Source: Hermatobates lingyangjiaoensis (Eukaryota > Arthropoda > Insecta > Hemiptera > Hermatobatidae). Taken from it: a stretch of 64,000 bases of DNA. The stretch spans positions 9,319,501 through 9,383,500 of the forward strand of contig JAPFBL010001617.1 in NCBI GenBank assembly GCA_026182355.1, in the 5' to 3' direction. Under the pieces are notes generated by a model. That model saw only the letters and a program-made list of their open reading frames with translations. It searched no databases and had not been told where the DNA came from. Positions 31,400 through 43,818 of the stretch are shown here, one piece after another (the first letter of the stretch is position 1; every line of letters starts with the position of its first letter). The translations under genes and the position numbers were made by a program.

Positions 31400-32599
31400 A
31401 CTTTACATTATACTTTTGTATTATACCAGTTCTTATTCTTTTAGATTTAACATATATTTACTTTACTTTATCAGAAATAAAAGAAACATAATTTTTGGTT
31501 TACATGACCGGTCTTACATCAGACAGGCCATATAAACGAATTTAATGTAAATTAATGCCTATTAATTTTTGATTAATAACATTCATTAATCAAATGAATG
31601 TTATTAATCAAAACATTCATTAATGAAAAGTAGATTACCGAATATATTGGAGAAACTTAGTCTAACTAATTTCAATCCAGAGTTTCAAAAAATGCGGAAG
31701 TAACATACTTCATTGTTGCATCATTAAAATCAAAAAAAGTAAACATGTAAAGAAATCTGTTTGAGGATAACTAGATTAATCAATATAACAACAGTATAAG
31801 AATACGTACATTTATCAAGTATTTTCATCTTGTAATTTTAAATTATGAAAATATAAAATCTAAATAGACATAAGTAAATAAACTATATAGGAATATTTTT
31901 AAAAAAACTAAGAGATAATTTATGCATAAACTAAATATATTTTGAATATTACCATGTACATAACATCCTGGATGATTTTCGTTTCAGGATACCAAAGTGT
32001 GAGTATTAATGAAATTTAATCGTTTGGTGCAGGGCAAGCCAATATTTTTCTTATAACATTCTGGATAACTTATATACATTAAATAATTCATGTTCATAAA
32101 GTTATTATAACAATTTTAGAAAGCAAATTAACAATAAAACTGGAGAAATTTATACTGTAATTTTGCATATGAAATATTGCTTAAATGGATAAATAGTTAT
32201 TTTTGTGATTTTTAAGAAAAATAATAACTTAATTTTAAGATGAATTTTTTGAACATGCCTGTTATATACAATTTAAAAATAACATTATATATATATCACA
32301 ATAAGTAAGTATATATGGAATGACCCAGGCATTTTAAAATTGGGGTAAATTGTAATTGAAGGAATCGTCAAACAGATTGAGACTAGTAATAAATTAATCT
32401 GGATTAACACAGTCAATATTGTCTATTTCCAAATTACCTAACTGGTTCTTCTTTATATATTACTTTAATTCACTTTCCCTAACGACTTGTATACGAAGGG
32501 CCTCAGAGGTTAATCCCCTACTTTTTGTGGTGAGTTACTTGAATATTTATATCACGTGTTATTTGATAATTTTGCACATATATACATGGTAAGACTAAA
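31400..32599. other. No feature recognised
   Basis: AT-rich sequence. A small inverted AT-rich motif (cattcattaatcaaatgaatg) is at about 31571-31620. Confidence 0.4.
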
Positions 32600-32705
32600 A
32601 AAAGACTAAGATCTTTCAACCATCTTCCTGATTACAAGACCATCGAAATATAGTAGAGAGTATCTGTTTCATTTCGTGTGTTCTTTTTGTGAATGTAGTT
32701 TACAT
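32600..32705. mobile_element. Chimeric PLE debris (beta plus eta)
   Basis: The 3' half of a beta motif on the minus strand ('gactaagatctttcaacc') joins directly to an eta fragment ('atcgaaatatagtagag', 'tctgtttcatttcgtgtg'). This is a junction between two PLE families. Confidence 0.45.
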
Positions 32706-32747
32706 ATACATAGTAGGTTAGGTCGATATATTATTGAATCTGTTATA

Positions 32748-32931
32748 TATATACTTTTTCGTTGGAAATACGATCCGAAATGGACAAATAAAAAATAAAG
32801 TTCAATGTAGATGAAAAACATAAAGAAATTAAAAATACACATATACAGTCTCAAATTTCGGTTTGAACCGTCTTCAGGAGAGATAAGAGAGGGAAACCAA
32901 GCGCCCTGGTACAGAGACGGTTTTCGACACG

Positions 32932-32936
<5 letters not shown>
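32748..32936 (-). mobile_element. PLE end, family delta, single arm
   Basis: It aligns with the left arm of the 47870-48139 palindrome, extended by 'tttcgttggaaatacgat', which there lies beyond the right arm. It is followed by a (TA)n tract at 32937. It carries one ribozyme motif. Confidence 0.65.
32848..32882 (-). ncRNA. Hammerhead ribozyme motif, family delta
   Basis: Minus strand: UCUC, CUGAAGA, C, GGUU-CA-AACC, GAA, a shortened palindrome (AUUU instead of AAUU-A), then GAGA. Stem I and helix II are intact, and stem III is altered by one base. Confidence 0.65.

Positions 32937-32973
<37 letters not shown>
32937..32973. repeat. (TA)n microsatellite
   Basis: A TA run bordering the delta arm. 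Confidence 0.9.
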
Positions 32974-32975
<2 letters not shown>

Positions 32976-33419
32976 TTACAGAAACAATGCTGAAAAACTA
33001 CATCATTAGGATATTTTGAACCATAGGAGACTTGAGCCCCTTGGAAAGCAAGTTAGTAATCCAAAATTAATAGAAATTGGAATAACATATATGAGTTAAC
33101 TTGCATTCTAAGTGGCTTACTTTCCCTTTTCTTTATTATTACATGGTTTCTACCTGTGAATTTATTTAAAAAGTTTAATCCAATTTCGATATTTACTTTA
33201 TAATAGAGAGTCCATTAAGATATTAATTAAACACAAGAGAAACACTGACGACTTATTTCCAAAAGTCACTCACAAATAAATACATATCTGATTATTGAAA
33301 TGTGTTTTTGTTGTGTTCATTAATAACGTATATATTTATAAGGTATATAAGGTAAATATATACCTTATATATTTTTACATATGTATTTTGTTGCATATAT
33401 TTTTACATACATCTATATG

Positions 33420-33500
33420 GGTCTCCAACCGACGTTGAATAGATGCACTTGGTCTCACTCTCTCTTCCCTCCTGATGTCGGTCAACCGAAAATTAAAGAT
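33420..33500 (+). mobile_element. Decayed PLE end, family delta, with ribozyme relic
   Basis: 'gtctccaaccg' and 'cacttggtctcactctctct' match the delta palindrome. The ribozyme relic at 33466-33500 reads CUGAUGU, CGGUCAACC, GAA, AAUU, A, AAGA; its core and helix II are damaged. Confidence 0.5.
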
Positions 33501-34885
33501 GGTGTGCATTGTGTGTTAAAACAGAAAACAATAAACAGAAAATATGTCCACTGATTTATGCATATGTAATTCGGTGTATTCATGGTTACAATTATGAGTA
33601 CAGATATTTTCATGGTTACTTTTAGACTACTAGTAATCATTCTATACTTTATAATATTATTATTCGTTTAATGTATAGATAAAAAGAACTCATAAATAAC
33701 ATATTACAAACTTATGGAGAGATTAAGGCTTTTCAATTCGATGAATCGGTGCAGTCTAAGTGAAGAAACTATGAGGTATTGATTTGTGGTAAGCATGCCA
33801 TCCCTTAATGTTTCCGTTAGTTCTTAGTATTCATCGTTTTGTATTGATTTGATTTTCCAGAGCAAATAATTCTTTTCGTTCTATTAATATGTATAGCTAT
33901 GTATGATAATGAATTGGCAATATCTTAAATGAAATATAACTGAACCTATCAATATCTCTCCTCCCAAGATAAATCCTTGCGTACATATGCTATCAGTTTA
34001 ATGATTCTCAACTCTACTCAAGCTAATATAATGTATTTATATAATTTTTCATCTAACACTCTGAGAAGATATAAAAAATGTAAAGTTTTAATCACACTAT
34101 ACTCACAGAAGCATAATATTTCGACCACACTTTCAATACAGGTTTATATGAATTATATTAATTCATTTCATTTGTTTATTAAAATTAATAAATATAAAAA
34201 AAATGTCCACACTATTATATGTAAAGTGTAATACTTTTCAGAGAATAATTGAGTAAGTTTACTTTTGGAACAAGATCCAGTGATCTTAACAGTATTGTTT
34301 TCCAAAGCACCTACTTTTATTACATTACTTATTCCAACCAAGTCACACTTTGTTCACTTCACTTCAATGAATGATGTTTCAACCAATGTTGAACGTTTCA
34401 AACGGATAAGATTATTAGGACGACTGCATATTTCTTTAGAAATGGTTGAAACATAAGTCATACAATGTGCTTTACTTATGTTTCTAAAACTAACAGGAAT
34501 TACCGGGGTCAAAATCAAATATCCCCGAGTTTATTCCGTAATCATTTAATAATATTAAAAGATAACTTCTTGTACCCTTAATTCAGGATAATACCTCAAG
34601 TGAATGATTGAAGTGTGTAGTATTATAATGAAGGTTATCCTGTAACGTAATAGAAATCACTATGAATTCTCAATATTTAAACAAACAAATTAGTTTTGTC
34701 TAAAAATCTAACTTTTGTTGTTCAGTTTGTTTGATGATGTTTCATTATTTTGAATCAGTTTCACCCTCTTATTGGTGTTAAAGGAAAAAATATAAACAAT
34801 TAATTAGTTAATATTTCTTCAGGTACATCTAAAAAAAAACAATTAAACACAATTTTAATTTAGTTAAATATAACTTTTTTGTTAA
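33501..34885. other. No feature recognised
   Basis: AT-rich sequence with chance-level ORFs. Confidence 0.4.
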
Positions 34886-36178
34886 TCTATATATATAATC
34901 TATATATATTATATATATATATATATAAATGACTGTCTGTAGAGTATGTGTGTGTGTGTGTATGTATGTTTTCTCTATAGAAAATTATACAAGTAACCTA
35001 TAAAACTCCTTTTGATTCAACCTTATGTAACTTTTTCCGAGAAATCCTATTTTCAATTTGATCAGAGCTCATTTGAGGGGGGGGAGGTCTACGGGCCCCT
35101 TATTTTATGAACCTCTTCATAATAGATAAGGTTTGTTTTATAACCTCTTTGTTTACATTTTGACTTTAATTGATAATGGCGGCCGCAGGTAGGCTATTCC
35201 TTGTGACTAATTCCTTATTCCGCCTGCTTTGTTCAATTCAAAACATCCAGGTAACAGAAATTTTATAATTGTTTTCAGATGGATATTTAAGACAAATATT
35301 GTAATTTAATATGGGTTCAATATAAACTTCAACAAATCTCTAGTTATTAGCAATAGTTAGTTTATCATTAATTATCTTTATCTAATTGATTTAACTTGCT
35401 TAAGTATTAGATATTTAATATGATAGTAAGATATGATAGATTCATGATAGTATTACGAATAAAATCATAGTATTTGAACCATAATTCAAATCTTTTAACC
35501 TAAGTATAGTTAAAGTTTAATGGATGTAAGGTTTGCTTATTTATTTCGGATTGATTAATTCGTTTGTTCAAAATATTCAATTTATACAAAATTATTAGCA
35601 ATTAGTATCCGCCCTACTCCATGCAGGCAAAAAAAGAAATTATATATCGAAAATCTCGAACTAGAAGACGTTTATGATCAGCTCTGTATCTAAATTAGTA
35701 AAACTAATAAGAGAATAGGTATAGCAGAAAAAAATTATTAAGAAATATTCAAATCAAAATGTACTCACATAAAACTCAATCACTGTTGTATATTATTTGT
35801 GTGTATAAACACAATCCTTAACATAATTTAACTTAACATAATGAAAAATGTAGGTACAATTTAACATTTAACACTCAACTGACACTTTTCAGTCAGTTTC
35901 TTTTCTTCCAACATTTCTTGTTGTACTGTTCAACGAAAAATATTTTTTTTATTATTTATTTAATCTAATCCAACAACTACTAATTGTATTAAAAAAAGTA
36001 TGAAATTTATAATCAGTGTTATATTATAACTTTTATTGCGTAATCTATAATCTACATTCTGTATTAATTACCTTTATCTGAAAAAAACTTAAGTGTAACG
36101 GATATTAAGGTATACGTAATTTACTATTAGAGTAGAAATTAATTTCGTTTCTCGGGCAACGCCGGATAGATCAGCTGG
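34886..36178 (+). mobile_element. Helitron-like non-autonomous element
   Basis: The left end starts with TCTATATATA (a typical Helitron 5' end) next to an A. Near the right end the GC-rich hairpin ctcgggcaacgccggatag is followed within a few bases by CTGG and then T, close to the Helitron 3' rule (hairpin, then CTAG, insertion before T). It has no terminal inverted repeats or target duplication, as expected for rolling-circle elements. The internal sequence is AT-rich and non-coding. The last-but-one base of CTAG is mutated. Confidence 0.55.
36148..36168 (+). other. Helitron 3' hairpin
   Basis: A GC-rich imperfect stem-loop (tctcgggcaacgccggata) just before the CTGG end. In this family it acts as the rolling-circle termination signal. 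Confidence 0.5.
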
Positions 36179-36179
36179 T

Positions 36180-37572
36180 TGAAAATAAATATCATCTTAA
36201 CCTATCATCACTAAGTAGTTTATAAATTACGGTCCATTTCATAAACTTATTTAACAATCAACTGCCAATGTTACTTGAGTATAATTTATACAACTTTTCT
36301 CTTATATTTTTTTAAAGATAATATAAAATTAACTCCCATAATTTCTAACAAATTAATTTAGTTAATAAAATCAATTCATTCGTTTTGAATATACAAATTT
36401 ATTAATTCTGTTTTAAATTTAAAATTTTTGACTAGTACACATCTTTCAAATATCACAAATTAATTCTCAGCATATTAATTAAAATATAATATAGCAAAAC
36501 ATTTTTTATTTTTCTTTCATAAAATTTTAAAATCCTGATACAAGTCATTCAATACTTATTTATTTAAGAATTCATACAATATAATTACATATTTGGTTCT
36601 CAAAATTAACAAGTTTTCAGACCAATACTGTTCTTATTTTAGGACTTTAGTTAAATATTAGTTTATGAATGAAGACTAAGATAAACCATAGATAAACATT
36701 ATATACTTATTACTTTTTTCAGAAAAAAAAAACTACATTCATGGAAAACAACTGTGAGATTAATGAGAGAACAATCTCATTGATGAGAACACTGTGCTAA
36801 TAAGTCACACTAGTCTAATTGTGAATAGCAGCCTATATGTTTGAAAAAAGTAAAACTCAAAAATAAATTAATAGCAAAAATATTTTCAAGGGAGAATATT
36901 GCAAAGTAAATTAAACATTGACCTTAAATTGAAGAAGATTTTAAAATAATTTTTAAAGCACTGAAAAATTAAAGTTGCAATGAAACAAATGCTATTTTTA
37001 AAGCACATATGAAAAAAGTATTTAACGGAATGTATTTTACAATTTCTAGAACTAAAAATCCATACGGATGCAACATATGATATTTACATTATTGTAATAT
37101 ATTCTCATTCATAATGAAAGATTTATTTTTTAATTGGAGAACATTGTGTAAATATACTAGTGTATTTTAAAAATTAATAGTAACTAGTAATATTAAATTA
37201 CTAAGGGCATTTTTACAATATGAAAAATAAATAAAATATTAATTTTAATTAATTTTTTTAAAAAAATACAATGCAATAAATACAAAAAAAAACTATAATT
37301 AAAAAGGGCGAAAACTAAAGAAGTGCGAACATTAAATTTCTTTAAAGCTAATATGAAATCCGTTTGCTAATTATAGATGTTTTTTCACAAAGTATTGTAT
37401 CATAAGTTTTTCATAAGTTCACCTAACATATGATTTAAATTATTAAGTTCGATGAACAACAATTATAAAAACAGAAATCAAACTGAACAAGTTCCCTAAA
37501 CCAAATTTATTAAAAGAAAAGTATGTAGGTATAAATTCACAATGGTTCATCCACAAGTCATTGTTAAAAGTT

Positions 37573-37613
<41 letters not shown>

Positions 37614-39180
37614 CTACAGATATTTTATCCGTTTTCGGTTAGTTTTTACAATGTTATGAACCAATATACAAGGAAATGGAAAATCTCATTCACCTCCTGG
37701 ACCTGACCCAAAATGAGAAAAGAGCTGCCTAGTAATTTAGAACAAATTGTTCATTCTAAAAACTCTGTACTTTTCATGAATATACACATGAAAAGTAATT
37801 AAAGAAAAGTAACATGAAACAACCTAAATATAAAAAAAAATAACTTTTTCTTCCATTTACAGAAAAATGAAGAAGAAACGGAACAACATTTAGTGTTTCA
37901 CAAGGAATCAGTCTTAAAGAATAATGATACTTCATACAATGTTATTACTGTTTAAAATTGTTCTAAAATTATTTGTTTGAAAATCATAAATGAGATGTTT
38001 CAATGATTACTTATTTATTTTCTGACATGGAAAATAGGTGACCTTTGGGAAACTATTTAGAGAGGGTATTGTTAATAAAAGAAAAAAACAAACAAACAAA
38101 TTCAGTAAGAAAAAAGGATATACCCAATGAACGAACTGTATAATGAAATTAAAATAACGGATTATTGAAATAATAATATTATTTTGATTAATTTTAATAA
38201 CAGCACTACTCTATCAAAGAGATATCTTTGGTAAAGATTTACCAAATTTTGAAAGGGACCTGTAAGATGTAAAGGCTTTGTCACATATCACTACTAATTA
38301 AGATAGCATATATACTTGGGTAGGTAATTCAACAAAAACAGATCAATTTTTCACACATATAGAACTATGGACTAAAAACTATTTATAAATGATGTTATTG
38401 GATGTATAGAATACAACATATTATGGATTTTTTACATGGTATTTTCAATCAATTGAAAAAAGTAAAAGTTATAATTAAATAAAAACATTATTTATAAACG
38501 ATAAGATAATGATTTAGTTAGTACAAATTTAACAGGATAGAGAGGTCACTATTTTTGTTTATAGAAAATAAATAAAATTTTAAAAAATTAATTCTATCTA
38601 AAGGGAAACCAAATTGACTAAATATTGGCAATAATATTTTTGGAAAATTTTATTTAATTTTAGCTGACTCATAAGATGGAATACATATCAATTTTTCTTT
38701 ACATGCATTTTGTAAAAAAATGATAGGTTTAGAATTATTTAAACTTTTAAACTGATTTAGAATTCTAATGATAATAATAATTAGTGAAATAGCTATTGTT
38801 GAAATCTTTTCAGTTGACCAACAATTCTCATAGGCACGGTTGTTTAACTGGATTCTTCAAATTCAAAAGTATACATAGAAAAATTATTTTATAAATATTT
38901 TTAAAGATAAAATGGCACATACCATAGAGAGAAACTGAATTCGAAGTACATTAGATGATAGAAACAATTCAGATGAATGCGGTTCACAATCAAATATTGG
39001 AAGAAAAAAAAAGAAATTGATAATATAAGACTGTGATATTAAGCGTTATTCACTTTGCGCATCACTGATTATAAATGAGGTTGAATTTGAAGTGGGTTTA
39101 GGTGATAGCAATAAAACTTGTGAATGGACTCTTGAAAGAAAACAGTATATTGGCTTAAATAACACGTAAAAGTAGTTGGA
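36180..39180. other. No gene recognised; one (TA)n tract
   Basis: Very AT-rich (about 75%) sequence. A TA run lies at 37579-37604. Nothing else is recognised. Confidence 0.45.
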
Positions 39181-39189
39181 GAGGAACTT

Positions 39190-39480
39190 ACTGTGAGTAT
39201 GCTCACCCATCTGATCGTGCAGCTCCGGTTTGACAGGGGAGACGGCAAGAGCCCTGTGAACGAGAGAGGGAATCAGCCGGTGATGCATGTGTCCCGCTTT
39301 GCTACACTTAAACAACAGTGCGGCGAGTCAGCGCGGCGGACCGGCCCCGACTAACTTAGGGGGGCGGCGCCTGGTCCCACTCACAGGCGTGGCCTTATCC
39401 CCTCCACTTCCAACTACCCCTTCCATCAACCCATCTAACCCCCTACCATACCTATTTTTTTCCACTTACTCCACTCCCCT
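39190..39480. other. GC-rich island
   Basis: Contrasts sharply with the AT-rich flanks. It contains GCGGCG and GGCGGCGCC strings and then a C-rich pyrimidine run (39390-39480). It is CpG-rich enough to be a promoter-proximal region of an unseen gene. It is distinct from the 42.7 kb retroposon. Confidence 0.4.
39204..39250 (-). CDS. Weak candidate exon in a GC-rich island, product unknown
   Basis: Within a CpG-containing island (39190-39420) the minus strand shows a good acceptor (ttccctctctcgttcacag) followed by 47 bases and a donor-like gtgagcat. A second donor (cacagtaagtt) is close by. The open frame reads ALAVSPVKPELHDQMG. The opposite strand is also open here, so strand and frame are uncertain. 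I do not recognise the peptide, and the island could instead be a promoter. Confidence 0.2.
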
Positions 39481-40723
39481 AACGGCGGGCAAAATTCTAA
39501 AAAAAAATAAAAATAAAATAACGATATTACATTTTATAAAAGCTAGTAGTAGGAACACCTAATTTATTTTTATGCAAATAATGTAAAGATTTAGCTGATA
39601 ACGACACAACAGAAAACAAGAAACTTGTAAGTTTGTGGACGAAGGTCTCCAATTCTACAGGCTGTAACGTAGCATTCTAAACCTGCAAAATCAGGACAGC
39701 AAATCCCAGTAGTTAAAGTTTGAAACGAAACACTGGGGGCATGATTAAGGCAAGAAGTTCTAAAGTTATATTTACATTATGTACCAAATATCACTCCTTT
39801 ATAATTCACTTCGTCCAAATTCTTAATTTGGTCACACATGCGGTGTTTGGGCAAATTCATTTCTCAAAAGTGTATTAAATTATTTTCTGCATCGAATAGT
39901 ACCTAGTTATATTTAGTAGCATAAATAATTTTAAAACAATCTGTTAGAACCATCCTTAGAATTAACTGCATTTATATATCCATAAGTTAGAGAAACATGA
40001 CTTCTTGTATGGATGAAGAACATTCTACAATTACAGAATAATTGTATATAATACATTGTATAGATTAATGAAATTATTTTTGTATGGAGACAAACTGTAA
40101 AGGGGTGGGTGGATTTAGGATCGTCGGAGGCCCTAGGCACAACTGTACGAAATCAATTGGGCAATACTCTTGATTGTTTACATGATTTATAGTGCTTATA
40201 TATTAATATCCACCAATTTCTTTGAAAAATTAAGATTTTTAAAATGATAATTATATAAAATAATAATAATAATAATAATACAAATACTAATAACTACGGT
40301 ATAAATTACGAGAAAATATTAACTTCAGTTCAAAATTATTTTGTATAGAATAACATTCATATTAAGTTCGTATATGTAAGTAAATTGAAAATAAAAGCGT
40401 TTATTTGGTTCTATACTGAATATTTTACAAGGATATCAATTAAAATGAATGGCAAGGGGTATTTTTTGGCTTGAAATGGGGTAAGCTTTCTGGCGTAAGT
40501 GGTCTGAAGAGGGCCGGAGGAGCCATATAACCAAGACATCTATAATCCCCTTCTTCTTAGAGCAATAAACCAAAATAACTCTCTATCTGAGAAGAAACTA
40601 AAACTCAAACAAAAGGTTGCTTTAGGAACTACATTCTCTCTTCATAGAAATAGTATAAATGGCAACTAGAAGAAAGGTATTAAAAACAAACAATATTAAA
40701 CTTAATATATTACTTCTAGCGTT
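39481..40723. other. No feature recognised
   Basis: AT-rich sequence with a short ATA/AAT repeat at 40261-40281. Confidence 0.4.
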
Positions 40724-40731
40724 CTTTAAAG

Positions 40732-41141
40732 CAGCGGTTTCCAAACTTGATGTTACTACGCCTCCCTTAAAAATATTTAATCATTTGGCGCCCCTCTCCC
40801 TGAAGATTTCATAAAATAAAAAGACAAACATTTTTACTGTTATAAAATTTATTGATACAAATTAATGGAAAACGATATTTTATTATTGTTTTTAATGAGA
40901 TGAATGTGCTTGTCTATTACCACAAAGTTTATCAAATCTTGGTGTTTGTGACGATATAGCTACTCGTAGCTCTTTTTCTACAACTAAACGAGCTCGATAT
41001 TTGGATTTCATTGCAGCCAAGGCAGAAAATCATTTTTTTTCATAGAAAACTTCAGCAGTAATTTGGAAAACTGTTCCAAATGTGACTAATTTTCGCGGCT
41101 CCCTTTAGACTAGTCCGTGCCTCCCAGTTTGGAAAACACTG
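40732..41141 (-). mobile_element. hAT element, internally deleted (410 bp)
   Basis: A perfect 8-bp target duplication (ctttaaag at 40724-40731 and 41142-41149) brackets inverted ends CAGCGGTTTCCAAACT and CAGTGTTTTCCAAACT (14 of 16 identical). The 8-bp duplication and CAG...TTCCAAACT ends are typical of hAT transposons. A piece of the transposase remains inside. Confidence 0.92.
40892..41025 (-). pseudogene. hAT transposase C-terminus
   Basis: The minus strand encodes SALAAMKSKYRARLVVEKEL, then RVAISSQTPRFDKLCGNRQA and HSSH before the stop. The pattern (KSKYR-RL-VE-LR-A-SS--P----LC--RQAH-SH) matches the C-terminal tail of ZBED5/SCAND3-like hAT transposases. A one-base loss in the T run upstream of SAL breaks the frame. 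The catalytic core and BED zinc finger are gone. Confidence 0.75.
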
Positions 41142-41149
41142 CTTTAAAG

Positions 41150-42600
41150 TGTATTTAAAACAAACGCAAGGGTACAAGAGCTGAAAATAGTATATACGCC
41201 TAAAATGATAAATATCCATCAGGTTTGATTTTCAAAAATAAATAACCAATAAATTTATAATAATTATTTGATTTTTACTAATACCTATTTTTGGATAATA
41301 AATAAGTTAAATTATTTAAAATGTACTCTGCACAGTATTATAAAGATAATAAGAATATAACACAAACTAATGATAAAATAATATCAAATCCAATTCATAA
41401 TAATTTCGTAGAGAATGATATCCATATTATATTCGTGAAGGAATTAACAAAAAAAAAACAACAAGGAAGTGTTATATAGAACTGCACTGATTATTATATT
41501 CAGCACTCAATATGATAATATTCAGCATTCATCATTCAACTCTGTATATCCTATAATTTCTCTATAGAATACTAGATAACAGCAAACTACCTAGAAGCAT
41601 TAAGTAGGCTTGGATACAGGTCTAAATGCACAGAGGACTTATTAAATAAATGGTCAAGTACCACAGGGTTGTCTTTTAATCTATATACTTACAAAATCAC
41701 TGAAAATGTATTATTTGTTATCGGTGTTTTACCAAATCATCGCTATTTGTGACTTTTAATGCGTTAATGAGCAGTTTAGCTTAGAAACCTGAATCATCAC
41801 ACACTGGAAACTTAAGGAAAAGAATACAACTGTTTGACAATAACTCCCTCTGTAGCTGATTTCAATTTTTACAAGACGAAATCTTTTAAATATTTCATAT
41901 CTGGATGTTTCATCTATTAAGAGTCTTCAGATTGACTGCGTTGTTACATTTAAAACCAGTTAATTTTTAGGCTTCATCAGGTTTTAACCTTATTCCTTAG
42001 ATTAAACGTTTAAAGAGTCTTATTTAGTATATTATGAAATAACTACATTACAGATTTACTTACTGTCCCTTCCATGAGTATATTTTATCGTAGATGTTAC
42101 GTCTTACCTCCTTACCCTACTCTTACAAAATGTAAAGGGGATAACATTACAAATGGGTGAAAAAAACCCAGAAATATACAATTTTGTGACCTTAAACTTT
42201 TGTGAAGTTACCAAATATCGAAATGAAAAGACGACTGTAATTGAAAGGTATGAAGAAATTCTATTTCTATTTGCGAATTGTTCCTTAAACTTAACCTACA
42301 ATATCATTAACTTCCTCATTCTTTAATGACATATATTCTAAATGAAGAGTCTAGAAATAACAGTTTTCTAATTTTTCAATATTTGTATCAAGGAAGAATT
42401 GGATAAATGCAAATTTGAATTTATTTGATTAACAGTAGATCCAGTAGAAGCACTCTCCAGTTATGAATCTCTCACGATATGTTCATAATGAGGAAAAAAA
42501 TGCTATGGTGGTACTTTAGAATAAATTTACATTGGTTTCACATTTTTATCTTTCGTACATATGTCATCTCAGTGTTACACTAAATATTAGAGACAAACTA
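41150..42600. other. No feature recognised
   Basis: AT-rich sequence, nothing recognised. Confidence 0.4.
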
Positions 42601-42757
42601 GGTCTGGGGCGGCGTTTCTCAACCACCGGTCAGTTAGCACGCGAATTTGTATCTAACGGCGTTAAAAAGAAAACAGAGAAAATGAGCCTCTGCTTGAGGT
42701 CAGTTCGAATGATATGTTCAAAACTAGTCTTCCAAGAATATCTATTGATAAATTTCA

Positions 42758-43818
42758 GCCTCTAACCACTCTGCGGAGTGGATGTACCTAGTACTGGCGT
42801 CCCCGTCGCAGAGGTGGTAATTGGTATACTGTGCAGCCAAGCTAATAGTACAGGGCAGGCCGTTCCAAGCGCGGTCAAGTAGCCTAGTCCCTGACATTGT
42901 CAGAGGGTATTCTTAACGTGCTTCGGCACAGCTTGGACACCCGTTGGGCGGTACGGGGTGGTAGCCTCTCTTCTCATGAGGAGAGCTTAAAAGGTTTGCT
43001 TAAAGAGTGTTAAAGTGGTAGCCTTGTGCAGTACCATCTCGGTGGTGGGTCTTCCAAACCGACACTCATCCGTCCAGAGTCCGCAGTGGGGACAAGCAGT
43101 CTCTTTCGTAGGTTGTATGTCTTAAATTTCCACAAGGTTCTTGAACCAGGGCAAGATAGGTGCCTCACCGAGGCCGTGCAGTTTTTTTTCCATAGCTGTA
43201 CTGGCGTAATAATGCATATGAGGCAACAAGGGCCACTGACCCTACCTGTGCTGAACGGGTTCAGTAGGACCTCGGTCCGGAGTTTGATCTGAAACTCTTA
43301 AAATAAGTCGGTACTACGGGTGGAGGGAAGCCCCTGGAGTGAGATTTTCTCTCTCCAGCCCCCATTGAGGTTGGACTCGTAGTGGCTGTGGTTCTCACCC
43401 AGGTTGGGTAGACCTTCGGGTGGCTGTGTGAGGAGCAGTCTCTTCTCGGGGGATGCCTGCATAGCATCCAGGGGAGCTAGACCCCAAGCCTCTACCAAGT
43501 AGGAACGGACCACGATCTCAGATAAGTGGGCTGGAATACTGGTAGTTGTTTCTGATGGCTCTAAAGGACCTCGGGATGGGTGTGAATGGTAAACCCTCCA
43601 AGTTCTATTATAACAAACGAGCGAATTATTATAACAAGAGACTTTCAATATTTTTATTTCATAAATCCAGGCACCCAAAACGGGGCCCAGAGGAATCCAA
43701 AGGTAGCAACCCCTGATCCCGGGGTAACGGGAACTTCCCTCTTCGGAGGGGGACGACCCAGGTCTCTGACCAGTATGGTAGTCCTAAAACTATTCAGCTC
43801 GTAGGCGTTGGCCATTCA
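42758..43818. mobile_element. GC-rich retroposon nested in the hAT-like MITE
   Basis: About 1.06 kb of roughly 53% GC sequence is bounded by a perfect 14-bp duplication (attgataaatttca at 42744-42757 and 43819-43832). The duplication shows target-primed insertion. There is no poly-A at either end. The plus-strand 3' end has G/C-rich text typical of insect non-LTR UTRs (caacccctgatcccggggta). No reverse transcriptase or endonuclease domain is present, so it is a non-autonomous derivative or a fused 5'/3' UTR. Two overlapping ORFs (43261-43678, minus) show no known domain. Confidence 0.75.
42765..42817 (+). other. Possible structured 5' end of the retroposon
   Basis: A 16-base palindrome ccactctgcggagtgg (42766-42781) competes with a longer pairing between accactctgcg (42765-42775) and cgcagaggtggt (42806-42817, one bulge). 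Some insect non-LTR elements begin with an HDV-like ribozyme; whether this fold qualifies cannot be judged by eye. Confidence 0.35.

Noticed and set aside
43298..43678. 126-codon minus-strand ORF
   Set aside because: It lies within the GC-rich retroposon, where few stops are expected by composition. It overlaps another frame and has no domain I recognise.
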